Origin: Treponema sp. UBA3649
GTDB taxonomy: Bacteria > Spirochaetota > Spirochaetia > Treponematales > Treponemataceae
Length of the DNA stretch: 32,597 nucleotides
Reading direction: 5' to 3'
Assembly: GCA_002373325.1 (NCBI GenBank)
Contig: DFKI01000098.1
Coordinates: 25,438 to 58,034, forward strand
The notes below the pieces were generated by a model that saw only the letters and a program-made list of their open reading frames with translations, had not been told where the DNA came from and did no database searches. The first letter of the stretch is position 1. Every line of letters starts with the position of its first letter. The position numbers and the translations under genes were made by a program. This document shows, piece after piece, positions 1 to 8,745 of the stretch.

Positions 1-38
1 CGGTTCCTCTTTTAGATTTTAGTTTTCCAAGTTTATTT

Positions 39-61
39 TAGATTTGCACTTGCCTTCTACA
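39..61 (-). repeat. Dispersed repeat, copy 1
   Basis: The 23 bases here are the exact reverse complement of 6354-6376 and match 18496-18518 with one change. The similarity to the 18.5-kb copy extends leftward to base 29 (33 bases, two differences). CGGTTCCTC at 1-9 is also repeated inverted at 6380-6388. The copy lies just downstream of gltD and may continue beyond the left window edge. No coding potential is seen. Confidence 0.8.
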
Positions 62-84
62 GTCCCCTCTGTCAACTCTTTCAC

Positions 85-1596
85 TTACAGATTGCTGTAG
101 CCCATGAGGTAGCGGTCAATCTCTTTCGCGCACTCTCGTCCCTCGCAGATTGCCCACACAACAAGGGACTGACCTCGGTGCATGTCTCCCGCCGTAAAAA
201 CTTTCGGAACGCTCGTCGCATATTTTTCAGGACTTTCCGTTGCAAGAGTTCCCCTGGGTCCCACGTCCGTACCAAATGCCCTCGCGCTGTAATCCTCCGC
301 ACCCACAAACCCTGCGGCAATCAAAATCAAGTCGGCTTTTAATTCCTGCTCGCTTCCTTCTTTTTCCACGAGCTGTCTTTTTCCGTCAATCGTCTTGAAC
401 TCAACCTGCACGGTTTTTACTCCGCACACGTTTCCGTCCTTCGCATAGATTTCCTTGATGGTCGTCTCGTAGATTCTCGGATCCTTTTTCCAAAGAGCGA
501 TCGCTTCCTGCTGACCGTAATCAGTCTTCAAAACTTTGGGCCACTGCGGCCAGGGATTGTTTTTCGCCCTCTCTTCAGGGGGACAAGGCATCATCTCAAG
601 CTGGGTCACATTTTCAGCGCCAAGACGGATGCAGGTTCCGGTACAGTCATTTCCGGTATCTCCTCCGCCGACCACAATCACGCGCTTTCCCTTCACGTCA
701 AAAAACTGTCCGTCCGTCAGGTTTGAGGCCAAAAGACTTTTCGTAACCGATTTCAAAAAATCCACCGCGAACATCACGCCGTTTGAGTCAGCTCCTGGAA
801 CAGAAAGGGACCTCGGTTTTTTCGCTCCGCAACACAAGGCAATGGCATCGAAGTTCGAAAGCAATTTTTCCGCCTCAAGTGATTTTCCGTCGTTACCCAA
901 AGCGCCCACATCCGCGTTAAAAACAAAACGGACCCCCTCATCTTCCATCAGCTTGATCCTCCGCTCAATCACGGATTTGTCCAGCTTCATGTTCGGGATT
1001 CCGTACATCAAAAGACCGCCCGCCTTGTCCTCCCTTTCAAAAACAGTCACGTTGTGTCCGCGACGGTTCAGGATATCCGCGACGGCAAGTCCAGCAGGTC
1101 CCGCACCCACCACGGCAATTTTTTTGTCCGTCCTGATTTTCGGGATCCGTGGTTTTACCAATCCCAACGAAAAAGCCTTTTCGATTATAAAAAGCTCGTT
1201 GTCATGCACGGTAACGGCCCCATCCGCCCCTCCGCATTTTCCCGACGAAAGATTGCATGCCTTTTCACAGAGAGCCGGGCACACTCGCCCCGTAAACTCA
1301 GGAAAACTAGAAGTCGCCATAAGTCTCTTTGCCGCAGTCTCGAACTCACCGTTAAAAAGAGCGTCGTTCCATTCCGGAATCAGATTGTGAAGCGGACATC
1401 CTGTCACCATTCCCCCGAGCCTGATTGCTGACTGACACATGGGCATTCCACAGCTCATGCACCTTGCCGCCTGATTTTTTCTCTCATCCTCATTCAGGAT
1501 TGCGTGAAATTCTTTGAAAGACTTAATTCTTTCCAACGCTTCAACCGAAGGATTTTCCCTGCGGCCAAAAATCATAAATCCGTTGTCTCTTCCCAT
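85..1596 (-). CDS. gltD: Glutamate synthase [NADPH] small (beta) subunit
   Basis: The product (503 aa) is the electron-input subunit of glutamate synthase: it oxidises NAD(P)H through FAD and passes electrons to GltB for reductive amination of 2-oxoglutarate with glutamine nitrogen. N-terminal Fe-S cysteines are visible at C46, C49, C54, C67 and C106, C110, C114. An FAD-binding GAGPAGLA loop lies near residue 165 and an NADPH-type GGGDTGNDC loop near residue 310; the C-terminus carries the usual FTAGDMHRGQSLVVWAI-like FAD site. I start at the ATG at 1596, eight bases after AAGGAG, and not at the TTG two codons earlier that would sit on top of the ribosome binding site. It follows gltB by 31 bases on the same strand, so the two are almost certainly one operon. 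Length and motifs are normal for the family. Confidence 0.95.
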   Translation of the reverse strand: MGRDNGFMIFGRRENPSVEALERIKSFKEFHAILNEDERKNQAARCMSCGMPMCQSAIRLGGMVTGCPLHNLIPEWNDALFNGEFETAAKRLMATSSFPEFTGRVCPALCEKACNLSSGKCGGADGAVTVHDNELFIIEKAFSLGLVKPRIPKIRTDKKIAVVGAGPAGLAVADILNRRGHNVTVFEREDKAGGLLMYGIPNMKLDKSVIERRIKLMEDEGVRFVFNADVGALGNDGKSLEAEKLLSNFDAIALCCGAKKPRSLSVPGADSNGVMFAVDFLKSVTKSLLASNLTDGQFFDVKGKRVIVVGGGDTGNDCTGTCIRLGAENVTQLEMMPCPPEERAKNNPWPQWPKVLKTDYGQQEAIALWKKDPRIYETTIKEIYAKDGNVCGVKTVQVEFKTIDGKRQLVEKEGSEQELKADLILIAAGFVGAEDYSARAFGTDVGPRGTLATESPEKYATSVPKVFTAGDMHRGQSLVVWAICEGRECAKEIDRYLMGYSNL

Positions 1597-1627
1597 TTTC
1601 AAATCTCCTTGTCTCTGCCCCTAAAAA

Positions 1628-4600
1628 CTAAGCGGTGATTTTTTTGAACGCTTCCAGAACAGCCTCTTCGTGTGGAAGTCCCCGCTCCTCCGCATGACTG
1701 ATTTCCACTATCATCCTGTGATAGTCATTTGGAATGATTTTCTTGAAGTACGGAAGATAGGAATCAAAATCAGAAAGGATTTTTTTACCGAGCTGGCTTC
1801 CGGTCTCCTTGCAGTGTTTTTCAATCAGCGTCCGGATTGTAAGGATGTCGTGTGCCTCGCTCACTTCGCTCATGCTCACAAGCTGCTTGTTCACCCTCTG
1901 GTAAAGCGTGTGGTCCATGTCCAAAATGTAGGCGATTCCTCCGCTCATACCGGCAGCAAAGTTCCGTCCGGTCGGTCCAAGAATCAAGGCGGTTCCACCC
2001 GTCATGTACTCAAGTCCGTGGTCTCCGCATCCCTCGACAACGGCAGTCGCGCCAGAATTCCTTACGCAGAATCTTTCGCCCGCAATTCCGTTGATGAAAG
2101 CCTCGCCGCTCGTCGCCCCGTAAAGAGCCACGTTTCCGATGATGATGTTTTCCTCAGCCTTGTATCCGGCTCCCTTTGCAGGATGAACCACAATCTTTCC
2201 GCCGCTCAGTCCCTTTCCAAGATAGTCGTTTGCATCCCCGGTAAGCCGCAGTGTCAGTCCCTTCGGGATGAATGCCCCGAAACTCTGTCCACCGCCACCC
2301 GTGCAGTTTACAGTAAACGTGTCGTCGCTGATTTTTGAGCCGAAGCACTTTTGAATCTCCGAGCCAAGGATTGTGCCCACCGTCCTGTTTGTGGAGGAAA
2401 CCTGCACGTCAACGCTTTCCTTTTTGGGATTCCTTGAGTTAAGGCTCCCCTCGAATTTCTTAAGCAGCAGATTTTCGTCCACGGTTCCAGAAAGCTTGAA
2501 ATCATATACGTCACCCGGAATAAAATGCGAGCTCTCCAAATCCTCTTTTTCAGGTCTCCATGCGATGATGTTTTTCATGTCAATCAGATTCGCCCGTGTG
2601 CTCGGAAGCTTGTCCTTGAGCTTAAGGAAATCCGTGTGGCCCACCATCTCATCAATGCTGTGGAATCCGAGTTTCGACATAATCTCACGAAGTTCCTCGG
2701 CGATGAAGAGCATGAAATTCTCCACGTACTCGCTCTTGCCCAAAAACTTTTTCCTGAGCTCGGAGTTCTGTGTGGCGACCCCGAACGGACAAGTGTCTTT
2801 CTGGCAGACCCTCATCATGCGGCATCCCATGGTGACAAGAGGTGCCGTCGCAAATCCGAATTCCTCCGCGCCCAAAAGAGCCGCTATGGCAACGTCCCTT
2901 CCGCTCATGAGCTTTCCGTCGGTCTCAATCACAACCCGGCTTCGAAGTCCGTTCTGAATCAGAGTCTGATGAGTCTCCGCAAGTCCCAGCTCCCAGGGAA
3001 GTCCCGCGTGGTGGATTGAAGAAATCGGTGCCGCCCCGGTTCCTCCGTCGTGTCCTGAAATCAAAATGACCTGAGCCCCTGCCTTAGCGACACCAGCCGC
3101 GATCGTACCGACTCCCGCCTCGCTCACAAGCTTTACGGAAATGCGTGCGTCACGGTTTGCGTTCTTCAAATCATAAATCAGCTGCGCCAAATCTTCTATT
3201 GAATAGATGTCGTGGTGCGGTGGAGGAGAAATCAATGAGACACCCGGAGTCGCATATCGGGTCTTTGCAATCCAGGGGTAAACTTTCTTTCCCGGAAGAT
3301 GTCCTCCCTCACCCGGTTTCGCTCCCTGCGCCATTTTAATCTGAATCTCCTTCGCCGAAAGAAGGTATTCCTCCGTTACTCCGAATCTTCCGCTCGCAAC
3401 TTGCTTTATCGCGCTGTTGTATTCGGTACCGAGCCTCTCTGGTTTTTCACCTCCCTCGCCCGAATTCGACTTTCCATGCAAGTGATTCATCGCAGCCGCC
3501 ATGCACTTGTGAGCTTCCTCGCTGATTGAACCGTAACTCATCGCGCCGGTCTTGAATCGTTTTACAATCTCGCTCGCGCTCTCAACCTGCTCAATGGGAA
3601 TCTCAAGTCCGCTCTCAAAATCAATTTTCAAAAGGGAGCGCAATGTGTGGGGATGCTCCTCGCTGTCAACCATCGCGGTATATTCCTTGAAGCGTTTGTA
3701 ATCTCCGTTCTGCGTCGCCTCCTGCAATGCCGTAATCGTCTCAGGATTGTAAAGATGATCCTCGCAGTTGGGACCGCGCCTCATCTTGTGCTTTCCCACG
3801 CTCTCCAAATTTGTGTCCACCGTAAGACCGAGCGGATCAAAGGCACGGTTGTGATGGTAGCTCACGTCCTCCTCAATCTCCTTGAGTCCGATTCCGCCGA
3901 TGGGGCTCACTGTGTTCGTAAAGTAAAGGTCAATCACATCCTTCGCAATTCCCACCGCCTCGAAAATCTGCGCGGACTGATAGGACTGAATCGTGCTTAT
4001 TCCCATCTTCGCCGCAATCTTCACGATTCCGTTCAAAAGGGCCGTGTTGTAGTCGTCTATCGCAGTGTGATAGTCCTTGTCCAAAATCTTTTTGTCAATC
4101 AGCTCGGCAATGCACTCGTGGGAAAGATACGGATTCACAGCCCTCGCACCATAGCCCAAGACCATGGCCGCCTGATGCACGTCCCTGATTTCCGCGCTCT
4201 CAAGCACAATGGAAATGGCAGTCCGTTTTTTAGTCCGAATCAGATACTGCTCCACCGCGCTCACAGCAAGAAGAGACGGAATGGCAACGTGATTCTCGTC
4301 CACGCCACGGTCGCTCAAAATCATGATTGTGCTTCCGTTGTGGTACTCACGGTCAATCGCGACAAAAAGCTCGTCCAAAGCCGCCTTCAAAGAAGTGTTG
4401 GTGTAATACAAAAGCGAGATTGTGGAGGACTTTAAGCCCGGCTTGTCCAGGTTCTTGATTTTAAGCATGTCCACCCCGGTAAGAATCGGATGGTTAATCT
4501 CAAGGACGGCGCAACATTCCCCGGTCGGCTCCAGCATGTTTCCGTCGCTTCCAAGATAAACGGTTGTGTCGGTGACAATCTTTTCACGGAGGGAGTCAAT

Positions 4601-6172
4601 CGGAGGATTCGTTACCTGAGCAAAGAGCTGCTTGAAATAACTGAAGAGCGGAGGATGCTTTTCGGACAAAACCGCAAGAGGAGTGTCAACACCCATGCTG
4701 GCGGTAGGCTCCACCCCGGTCTTTGCCATTGGAAGGACCATCTCGCGGACATCTTCATAAGACCATCCGAAAGCCTTGTAAAGCAAATCGCGCTCGGACT
4801 GTGAGCACACGGGAATCTTTTTGTTCGGAATCTCCAAATCCCTGAGCTTTAGAAGATGCTGGTCAAGCCACTCGCCATAAGGATGCTCGTGAGAAAAATA
4901 GGACTTGCACTCGGAGTCGGAAATAATCTTTTTGTTTTTCGTGTCCACCAAAAGAATGCGTCCCGGCATGAGACGTGATTTTTTCTCAATCTGCTCCTCG
5001 GGGATGTCAAGCACTCCCACCTCGGAGGAAAGAATCAGCATGCCGTCCTTCGTGATGTAATATCTGCTTGGTCTGAGTCCGTTCCTGTCCAATGTGGCTC
5101 CCACCAAATCTCCGTCGCTGAAAATAATCGCCGCGGGTCCGTCCCAGCTTTCCATCATCGTTGCCCAGTAATGGTAAAAATCCTTACGCTCCTGGGCCAT
5201 AGTAGAGTCGTTTCTCCAGGGCTCTGGGATGCAGACCATGACGGCAAGTGGCAGCGGCATACCGTTCATCACAAGGAATTCCAGTGTGTTGTCAAGCATG
5301 GCGGAGTCGGAACCGTTTGTGTTTACGGCAGGGAAAATCTTACGGATATCCTCCGCGTTGAACTGTGGCGAAACAAGGGTCTCCTCGCGCGCAATCATCC
5401 TGTCCGCATTACCCCGGATTGTGTTGATTTCTCCGTTGTGCGCGATGAACCTGTTCGGATGGGCCCGCTCCCAACTCGGCTGCGTATTCGTGGAAAATCG
5501 TGAGTGGACGATGGCAAGTGCGGAAGTATATTCCTCGCTCTGAAGGTCCCTGTAAAAAGTCCTGAGCTGACCGACCAAAAACATTCCCTTGTAAACAATC
5601 GTGCGGCTAGAAAAAGAAGCCACGTAAGTCTGCAAATGCGAGTGCTCGAACTGACGGCGAAGAACATAAAGCTTACGGTCAAAATCTACCCCGCGCTCCA
5701 CGTTCAAAGGACGCTCAATAAAACACTGCTCGATTACCGGCATACAGTCCCTTGCCCTCTTTCCCAGAACATCGCTGTTCACCGGAACCTGCCGCCATCC
5801 CAAAAATTTCAGTCCCTCCTTTTCGGAAAGAAACTCAATCATCTTCTTGGCCTGTGCCCTCAGATATTGGTCCTGGGGAAAAAAGAACATTCCCACGCCG
5901 TAATCCCTCTCGTCTCCAAGCTCAATTCCAATCTCCGCCGCTGCCTTCTTAAAAAATCCGTGCGAAATCTGAAGCAAAATGCCCACGCCGTCACCAGTCT
6001 CTCCGGTCGCATCCTTACCCGCCCTGTGCTCAAGTTTTTCCACAATGCTCAGAGCGTTCTCCACAATTTTTCTCTCCGACCGTCCGTCAATGTTCACCAC
6101 GAGCCCTATTCCGCAAGCGTCATGCTCAAATTTCGGACTGTAAAGCGTGTTCCCATTTCCTTCCATGCTCAT
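1628..6172 (-). CDS. gltB: Glutamate synthase [NADPH] large (alpha) subunit
   Basis: The product (1514 aa) makes two glutamates from glutamine and 2-oxoglutarate. A class II glutamine amidotransferase domain starts at Cys20 in FEHDACGIG; this Cys becomes the N-terminal nucleophile after removal of a 19-residue propeptide. RAHPNRFIAHNGEINT, typical of this domain, follows near residue 225. The FMN-binding synthase domain has GEGGEKPERLGTEYNS and ISGHDGGTGAAP. The 3Fe-4S cysteines appear as CRMMRVCQKDTC near residues 1117-1128, followed by the Gly-rich beta-helix GXGXG domain to the end. I choose the ATG at 6172, seven bases after AAGGGG, over the TTG at 6193 in the longest reading frame, because that TTG lies upstream of the ribosome binding site. 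All domains of the bacterial enzyme are present and the frame is uninterrupted. Confidence 0.96.
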   Translation of the reverse strand: MSMEGNGNTLYSPKFEHDACGIGLVVNIDGRSERKIVENALSIVEKLEHRAGKDATGETGDGVGILLQISHGFFKKAAAEIGIELGDERDYGVGMFFFPQDQYLRAQAKKMIEFLSEKEGLKFLGWRQVPVNSDVLGKRARDCMPVIEQCFIERPLNVERGVDFDRKLYVLRRQFEHSHLQTYVASFSSRTIVYKGMFLVGQLRTFYRDLQSEEYTSALAIVHSRFSTNTQPSWERAHPNRFIAHNGEINTIRGNADRMIAREETLVSPQFNAEDIRKIFPAVNTNGSDSAMLDNTLEFLVMNGMPLPLAVMVCIPEPWRNDSTMAQERKDFYHYWATMMESWDGPAAIIFSDGDLVGATLDRNGLRPSRYYITKDGMLILSSEVGVLDIPEEQIEKKSRLMPGRILLVDTKNKKIISDSECKSYFSHEHPYGEWLDQHLLKLRDLEIPNKKIPVCSQSERDLLYKAFGWSYEDVREMVLPMAKTGVEPTASMGVDTPLAVLSEKHPPLFSYFKQLFAQVTNPPIDSLREKIVTDTTVYLGSDGNMLEPTGECCAVLEINHPILTGVDMLKIKNLDKPGLKSSTISLLYYTNTSLKAALDELFVAIDREYHNGSTIMILSDRGVDENHVAIPSLLAVSAVEQYLIRTKKRTAISIVLESAEIRDVHQAAMVLGYGARAVNPYLSHECIAELIDKKILDKDYHTAIDDYNTALLNGIVKIAAKMGISTIQSYQSAQIFEAVGIAKDVIDLYFTNTVSPIGGIGLKEIEEDVSYHHNRAFDPLGLTVDTNLESVGKHKMRRGPNCEDHLYNPETITALQEATQNGDYKRFKEYTAMVDSEEHPHTLRSLLKIDFESGLEIPIEQVESASEIVKRFKTGAMSYGSISEEAHKCMAAAMNHLHGKSNSGEGGEKPERLGTEYNSAIKQVASGRFGVTEEYLLSAKEIQIKMAQGAKPGEGGHLPGKKVYPWIAKTRYATPGVSLISPPPHHDIYSIEDLAQLIYDLKNANRDARISVKLVSEAGVGTIAAGVAKAGAQVILISGHDGGTGAAPISSIHHAGLPWELGLAETHQTLIQNGLRSRVVIETDGKLMSGRDVAIAALLGAEEFGFATAPLVTMGCRMMRVCQKDTCPFGVATQNSELRKKFLGKSEYVENFMLFIAEELREIMSKLGFHSIDEMVGHTDFLKLKDKLPSTRANLIDMKNIIAWRPEKEDLESSHFIPGDVYDFKLSGTVDENLLLKKFEGSLNSRNPKKESVDVQVSSTNRTVGTILGSEIQKCFGSKISDDTFTVNCTGGGGQSFGAFIPKGLTLRLTGDANDYLGKGLSGGKIVVHPAKGAGYKAEENIIIGNVALYGATSGEAFINGIAGERFCVRNSGATAVVEGCGDHGLEYMTGGTALILGPTGRNFAAGMSGGIAYILDMDHTLYQRVNKQLVSMSEVSEAHDILTIRTLIEKHCKETGSQLGKKILSDFDSYLPYFKKIIPNDYHRMIVEISHAEERGLPHEEAVLEAFKKITA

Positions 6173-6298
6173 ATTTTCCCCCTTACCGGTCAATTTTCTA
6201 CTTCCGCATCCCTAACGCAAAAAAAAAACGCCCGGTCTGACCCAATCACTTTGCAAAAAAACAAAATGACCGTGCCAAACCGGACGTCTTCGTCGCTA
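6173..6298 (-). promoter_or_regulatory. gltBD 5' leader with candidate transcription attenuator
   Basis: If transcription starts near 6298, as the promoter predicts, the gltB leader is about 126 bases. Almost at its start it folds into a long hairpin (6228-6287): an outer 11-bp stem pairing 6277-6287 with 6228-6238, and an inner stem of about 11 bp including G-U pairs, followed at once by ten U (6219-6228). That is a textbook intrinsic terminator placed inside the leader. GACCGGU next to the Shine-Dalgarno (about 6185-6191) can alternatively pair with CCGGU of the 5' stem arm, giving a possible though weaker competing fold. The effector is unknown; it does not look to me like a known riboswitch class. 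Confidence 0.6.
6219..6287 (-). terminator. Intrinsic terminator hairpin in the gltB leader
   Basis: A strong two-part stem-loop followed by a ten-residue U tract reads as a terminator only on the minus strand. It could alternatively end read-through from the chemoreceptor gene 265 bases upstream, but the gltB promoter lies between the two, so gltB transcripts must cross it either way. Confidence 0.7.
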
Positions 6299-6304
6299 AT
6301 TTTC

Positions 6305-6334
6305 ATTATACATCATTTCTGTATTTTTATGCAA
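6305..6334 (-). promoter_or_regulatory. Promoter of gltBD
   Basis: TTGCAT (6334-6329) and a perfect TATAAT (6310-6305) are separated by 18 bases. The predicted start near 6298 is about ten bases before the leader hairpin. Confidence 0.7.
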
Positions 6335-6353
6335 TACCCTTTTTCAAAATTTG

Positions 6354-6376
6354 TGTAGAAGGCAAGTGCAAATCTA
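6354..6376 (+). repeat. Dispersed repeat, copy 2
   Basis: This copy is identical over 23 bases to copy 1 at 39-61 but in the opposite orientation, and is followed by GAGGAACCG (6380-6388), the inverse of bases 1-9. Copies 1 and 2 therefore bracket the gltBD operon and its promoter as an inverted pair about 6.3 kb apart. Confidence 0.8.
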
Positions 6377-6413
6377 AGGGAGGAACCGTTTCCTTTTCCA
6401 CGCACTATCCGTT

Positions 6414-6483
6414 TGTCATTCCTGCGCTCTGACGCGGGAATCCCTATTTTAAAGGGATTGCCGGGTCAAGCCCGGCAATGACA
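6414..6483 (+). repeat. GTCATT/AATGACA palindromic intergenic repeat
   Basis: The 70-bp element begins TGTCATTCC and ends GGCAATGACA. Its two halves are imperfect inverted repeats, each with its own small hairpin (GCGCTCTGACGCG-like and GCCGGGTCAAGCCCGGC), and GGGAT/ATCCC flank the centre. Elements of this look are known as dispersed palindromic repeats in several bacterial groups. No open frame is present; it may contribute to transcript ends. Confidence 0.65.
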
Positions 6484-6563
6484 GTCTTCAGTCAGGCAAT
6501 GGCACTCTCAAATCTGGCGGTGGCACTCTTCAATCAGGCAATGGAAGTCTTTAATCAGACCGT
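6480..6563 (-). repeat. 21-bp tandem repeat, four units, overlapping a chemoreceptor stop codon
   Basis: Units lie at 6480-6500, 6501-6521, 6522-6542 and 6543-6563 and share the plus-strand pattern GRMWGTCTTYAATCAGGCAAT with several differences. The unit at 6543-6563 contains the last codons and TGA of the chemoreceptor gene on the minus strand; the other three follow it downstream and abut the palindromic repeat at 6414-6483. Confidence 0.75.
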
Positions 6564-8621
6564 GAACTGGGACATCTGCTCGGCGATTTCTGCGATGGAT
6601 GCCTTCATCTCCTTTGAAATGTCGGAGAGCTCCACGCCAGAGCTGTTTATCCTTTTTGCACCCACGGCCATCTCCTCCATGCTGTCCTTCATGCTTTGGG
6701 TGGAATCCTGCAGGCCGTTGATGTTTTCCAAAATCTGCTTGTTGCCCTTCGTCATGTTCTTTGCGGCTTCGGTAACATCCCCGGTACTTGAGTTCATGGC
6801 ACGCAGAGTCTCCATAACCTGCTTTGAGCCCTCGTTCTGTTCCTCCATGGCCATTTTAATCTGCTTGACAATGCTGTTGGTTCGTACAATCTCGTCGGAC
6901 ACCGCATTGAAAGATTTGCTCGACTCCTGGGACGCGCTTACAACATCAATGATGGAATCCTGGATGCTCTTGAGCTGCTCTCCGATTGTCTTTGACTGTG
7001 CGGAGGAAGTTTCCGAAAGTTTTCTGATTTCATCCGCGACAACTGCAAATCCCTTACCGGCTTCCCCTGCATGTGCCGCCTCAATCGCCGCGTTCATGGC
7101 AAGTAGGTTCGTCTGTTCCGCAATGTTCGCAATGGCAGCGTTCGCCTCCTGAAGCATCTTTGACTTTTCCTCAATCTGGGAAATCTTTTCGTTTACCGCA
7201 AGCTGCTTTGTCTGGCCGGACTGAGCCTCTGTTTCAAGGGACGTAAATGAGGATGCCATGTTGTCAACCGCATTGTTCACGCTCCGGATGTTGGCGACCA
7301 TCTCCTCAACCGCGCTGGATGCCGAAGTCACGCCGTTGGACTGATCGCGGATCATCTTTTCAAGTCCGTCGATATTTCCAGTAATCTCGCTTATGGTCCC
7401 GGATGTTGCGGAGACGTTGTTTGTCTGACGCGCAATCTGCTCGTGCACTCCGTTGATGTTGGAAATAATCTGCGAGATGGAGCCCGCCGTGTTTTCAATG
7501 GAGCCGGTCATTTTTGTACCGACGGAAGACAATCTCCTTTCCGAATCCTTTATGGTGCCGATTATATTCTGGAATTTTTGGAGGAAGCGGTTCTCCTCAT
7601 CGACAAGCTCATCGAATACCTTGAAGACGGAAGCCCTTTTTATGTCAACTCTCTTGGTCAAATCAGCATTTCCGGAAGAAAGCTCCGCGACCGCATTTTT
7701 CAGAATCCTCAGTTGGGAAATTATGCCAAGGATTGTGAGGACCAAAAGAATCATGACGATGACCGAGCCCGTAATCAGGCAGAACGGAAGAATTGAATAT
7801 TTTATAAAAGCCGCCGCATTGTATGGGGCATAAAGGACCATGTACCAGCCCACAAGCTCAAGAGGCGCCAGAAGATAGTCACCGCCTGATGCAGAACCGA
7901 TGGTGATTTCCTTGGGTTTGTTGTCCACGTTTTTCAGGAATGGGAACTTTTCGAAAATGCTGATTTTATCCTTGAGGATGCTTGAATCTTCCGCGCCCGT
8001 AATCTCATCCTTCGCATTGAAAAGGTACATCTCGATTCCCTTGTCCAAATCCTTGTACATCAGGTCAATGAAATTCTGCAGCGGGATTCCAGTACCTGCA
8101 ATACCGACCGGCTTACCGTTTGAGCGAACCACGGCGTTGACCCAAAGATTTGTCTGCTTCAGGGTCTCGTTATAGTTGATGTTGAAATTGTACTCCTCGG
8201 TCTCATACATGGTCATGTTGTACCAATACTCGGTGGGGTCGCTCGGATTTACGGTGTAGGAGTATTGAAGATTGCTCCAGAACTCAAAGTCAGCGTCGCT
8301 CGTCCAGAAAACGGTTTTTCCCAGGAAGGAGTCCATATAGCTCCTGAAGTTCTCAAATGCGACCGGAGTGTTTGCCTCGTCCTTTGGATTTGCCAGATAC
8401 TTAATGATCGAGGGAGTTTTTACCATCTGACGGACAAGGGTCAGCTGCTCGTTCATGTTCCCGTCAAATTCAAGCGTGCGTAACTGTGCGTGAAGATTCA
8501 TCTGCTTGGTCACATCAGAACGGAAGGACCTTCTTGCAAGAACATCAACAATACATAAATCCAAAAAAATAAAAACCAGAACGCCGACTGTCCAGAGTAT
8601 CGCTTTGCTTCGTTTAGACAT
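6555..8621 (-). CDS. Methyl-accepting chemotaxis protein, Cache-type sensor
   Basis: The product (688 aa) is a transmembrane chemoreceptor that should control the CheA kinase. A membrane segment lies at about residues 7-27 and a second at about 285-310 (FCLITGSVIVMILLVLTILGII). The periplasmic region between them (aromatic-rich, with YWYNMTMYETEEYN and VVRSNGKPVGIAGTGI) fits a double Cache ligand-binding domain. A long coiled-coil cytoplasmic region carries the signalling hairpin around residues 490-525 (NLLAMNAAIEAAHAGEAGKG). No CheR-binding pentapeptide is seen at the C-terminus, which ends QMSQFTV. I start at the ATG at 8621, preceded by AAGGAGAAAAC, and not at upstream starts. The gene diverges from the GGDEF-EAL gene. 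The signalling hairpin is nearly identical to that of the second receptor at 20249-22336, so both probably join the same array. The ligand is not predictable. Confidence 0.93.
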   Translation of the reverse strand: MSKRSKAILWTVGVLVFIFLDLCIVDVLARRSFRSDVTKQMNLHAQLRTLEFDGNMNEQLTLVRQMVKTPSIIKYLANPKDEANTPVAFENFRSYMDSFLGKTVFWTSDADFEFWSNLQYSYTVNPSDPTEYWYNMTMYETEEYNFNINYNETLKQTNLWVNAVVRSNGKPVGIAGTGIPLQNFIDLMYKDLDKGIEMYLFNAKDEITGAEDSSILKDKISIFEKFPFLKNVDNKPKEITIGSASGGDYLLAPLELVGWYMVLYAPYNAAAFIKYSILPFCLITGSVIVMILLVLTILGIISQLRILKNAVAELSSGNADLTKRVDIKRASVFKVFDELVDEENRFLQKFQNIIGTIKDSERRLSSVGTKMTGSIENTAGSISQIISNINGVHEQIARQTNNVSATSGTISEITGNIDGLEKMIRDQSNGVTSASSAVEEMVANIRSVNNAVDNMASSFTSLETEAQSGQTKQLAVNEKISQIEEKSKMLQEANAAIANIAEQTNLLAMNAAIEAAHAGEAGKGFAVVADEIRKLSETSSAQSKTIGEQLKSIQDSIIDVVSASQESSKSFNAVSDEIVRTNSIVKQIKMAMEEQNEGSKQVMETLRAMNSSTGDVTEAAKNMTKGNKQILENINGLQDSTQSMKDSMEEMAVGAKRINSSGVELSDISKEMKASIAEIAEQMSQFTV

Positions 8622-8716
8622 GTTTTCTCCTTGTTGCATGTATTTCACCGAGCTATTATGGACATTCGAAAAACTCACTTGAAATGATTTTTCGAGGTTC
8701 CACTATATCTTTAAAA

Positions 8717-8745
8717 AGTCTATCATATAAAATCAGTTTTTACAA
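8717..8745 (-). promoter_or_regulatory. Candidate promoter of the chemoreceptor at 6555-8621
   Basis: TTGTAA (8745-8740), a 17-base spacer and TGA-TAGACT (8725-8717) form an extended -10 promoter. The predicted leader is about 90 bases. I found no clear sigma-28 type motif (TAAA-N15-GCCGATAA) here. Confidence 0.5.

Noticed and set aside
536..1390. Long plus-strand open frame opposite gltD (284 aa)
   Set aside because: It lies wholly antisense to well-conserved gltD, has no ribosome binding site and reads as low-complexity Ser/Pro-rich sequence.
3647..4435. Plus-strand open frame opposite gltB (262 aa), and similar ones at 2373-2957 and 5504-6358
   Set aside because: These are shadows of the gltB coding strand; no recognisable domain or start signal.
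6219..6298. Known glutamine riboswitch (glnA type)
   Set aside because: The leader is one long imperfect hairpin; I cannot see the conserved three-way junction pattern of that class.
6414..6563. CRISPR array
   Set aside because: Adjacent 21-bp units have no spacers and the 70-bp element is a single palindrome; no cas genes nearby.
6478..7152. Plus-strand frame with repeated AMALSNLAVALFNQAMEVFNQ
   Set aside because: The repeats come from the 21-bp tandem DNA repeat; the rest is antisense to the chemoreceptor signalling domain.
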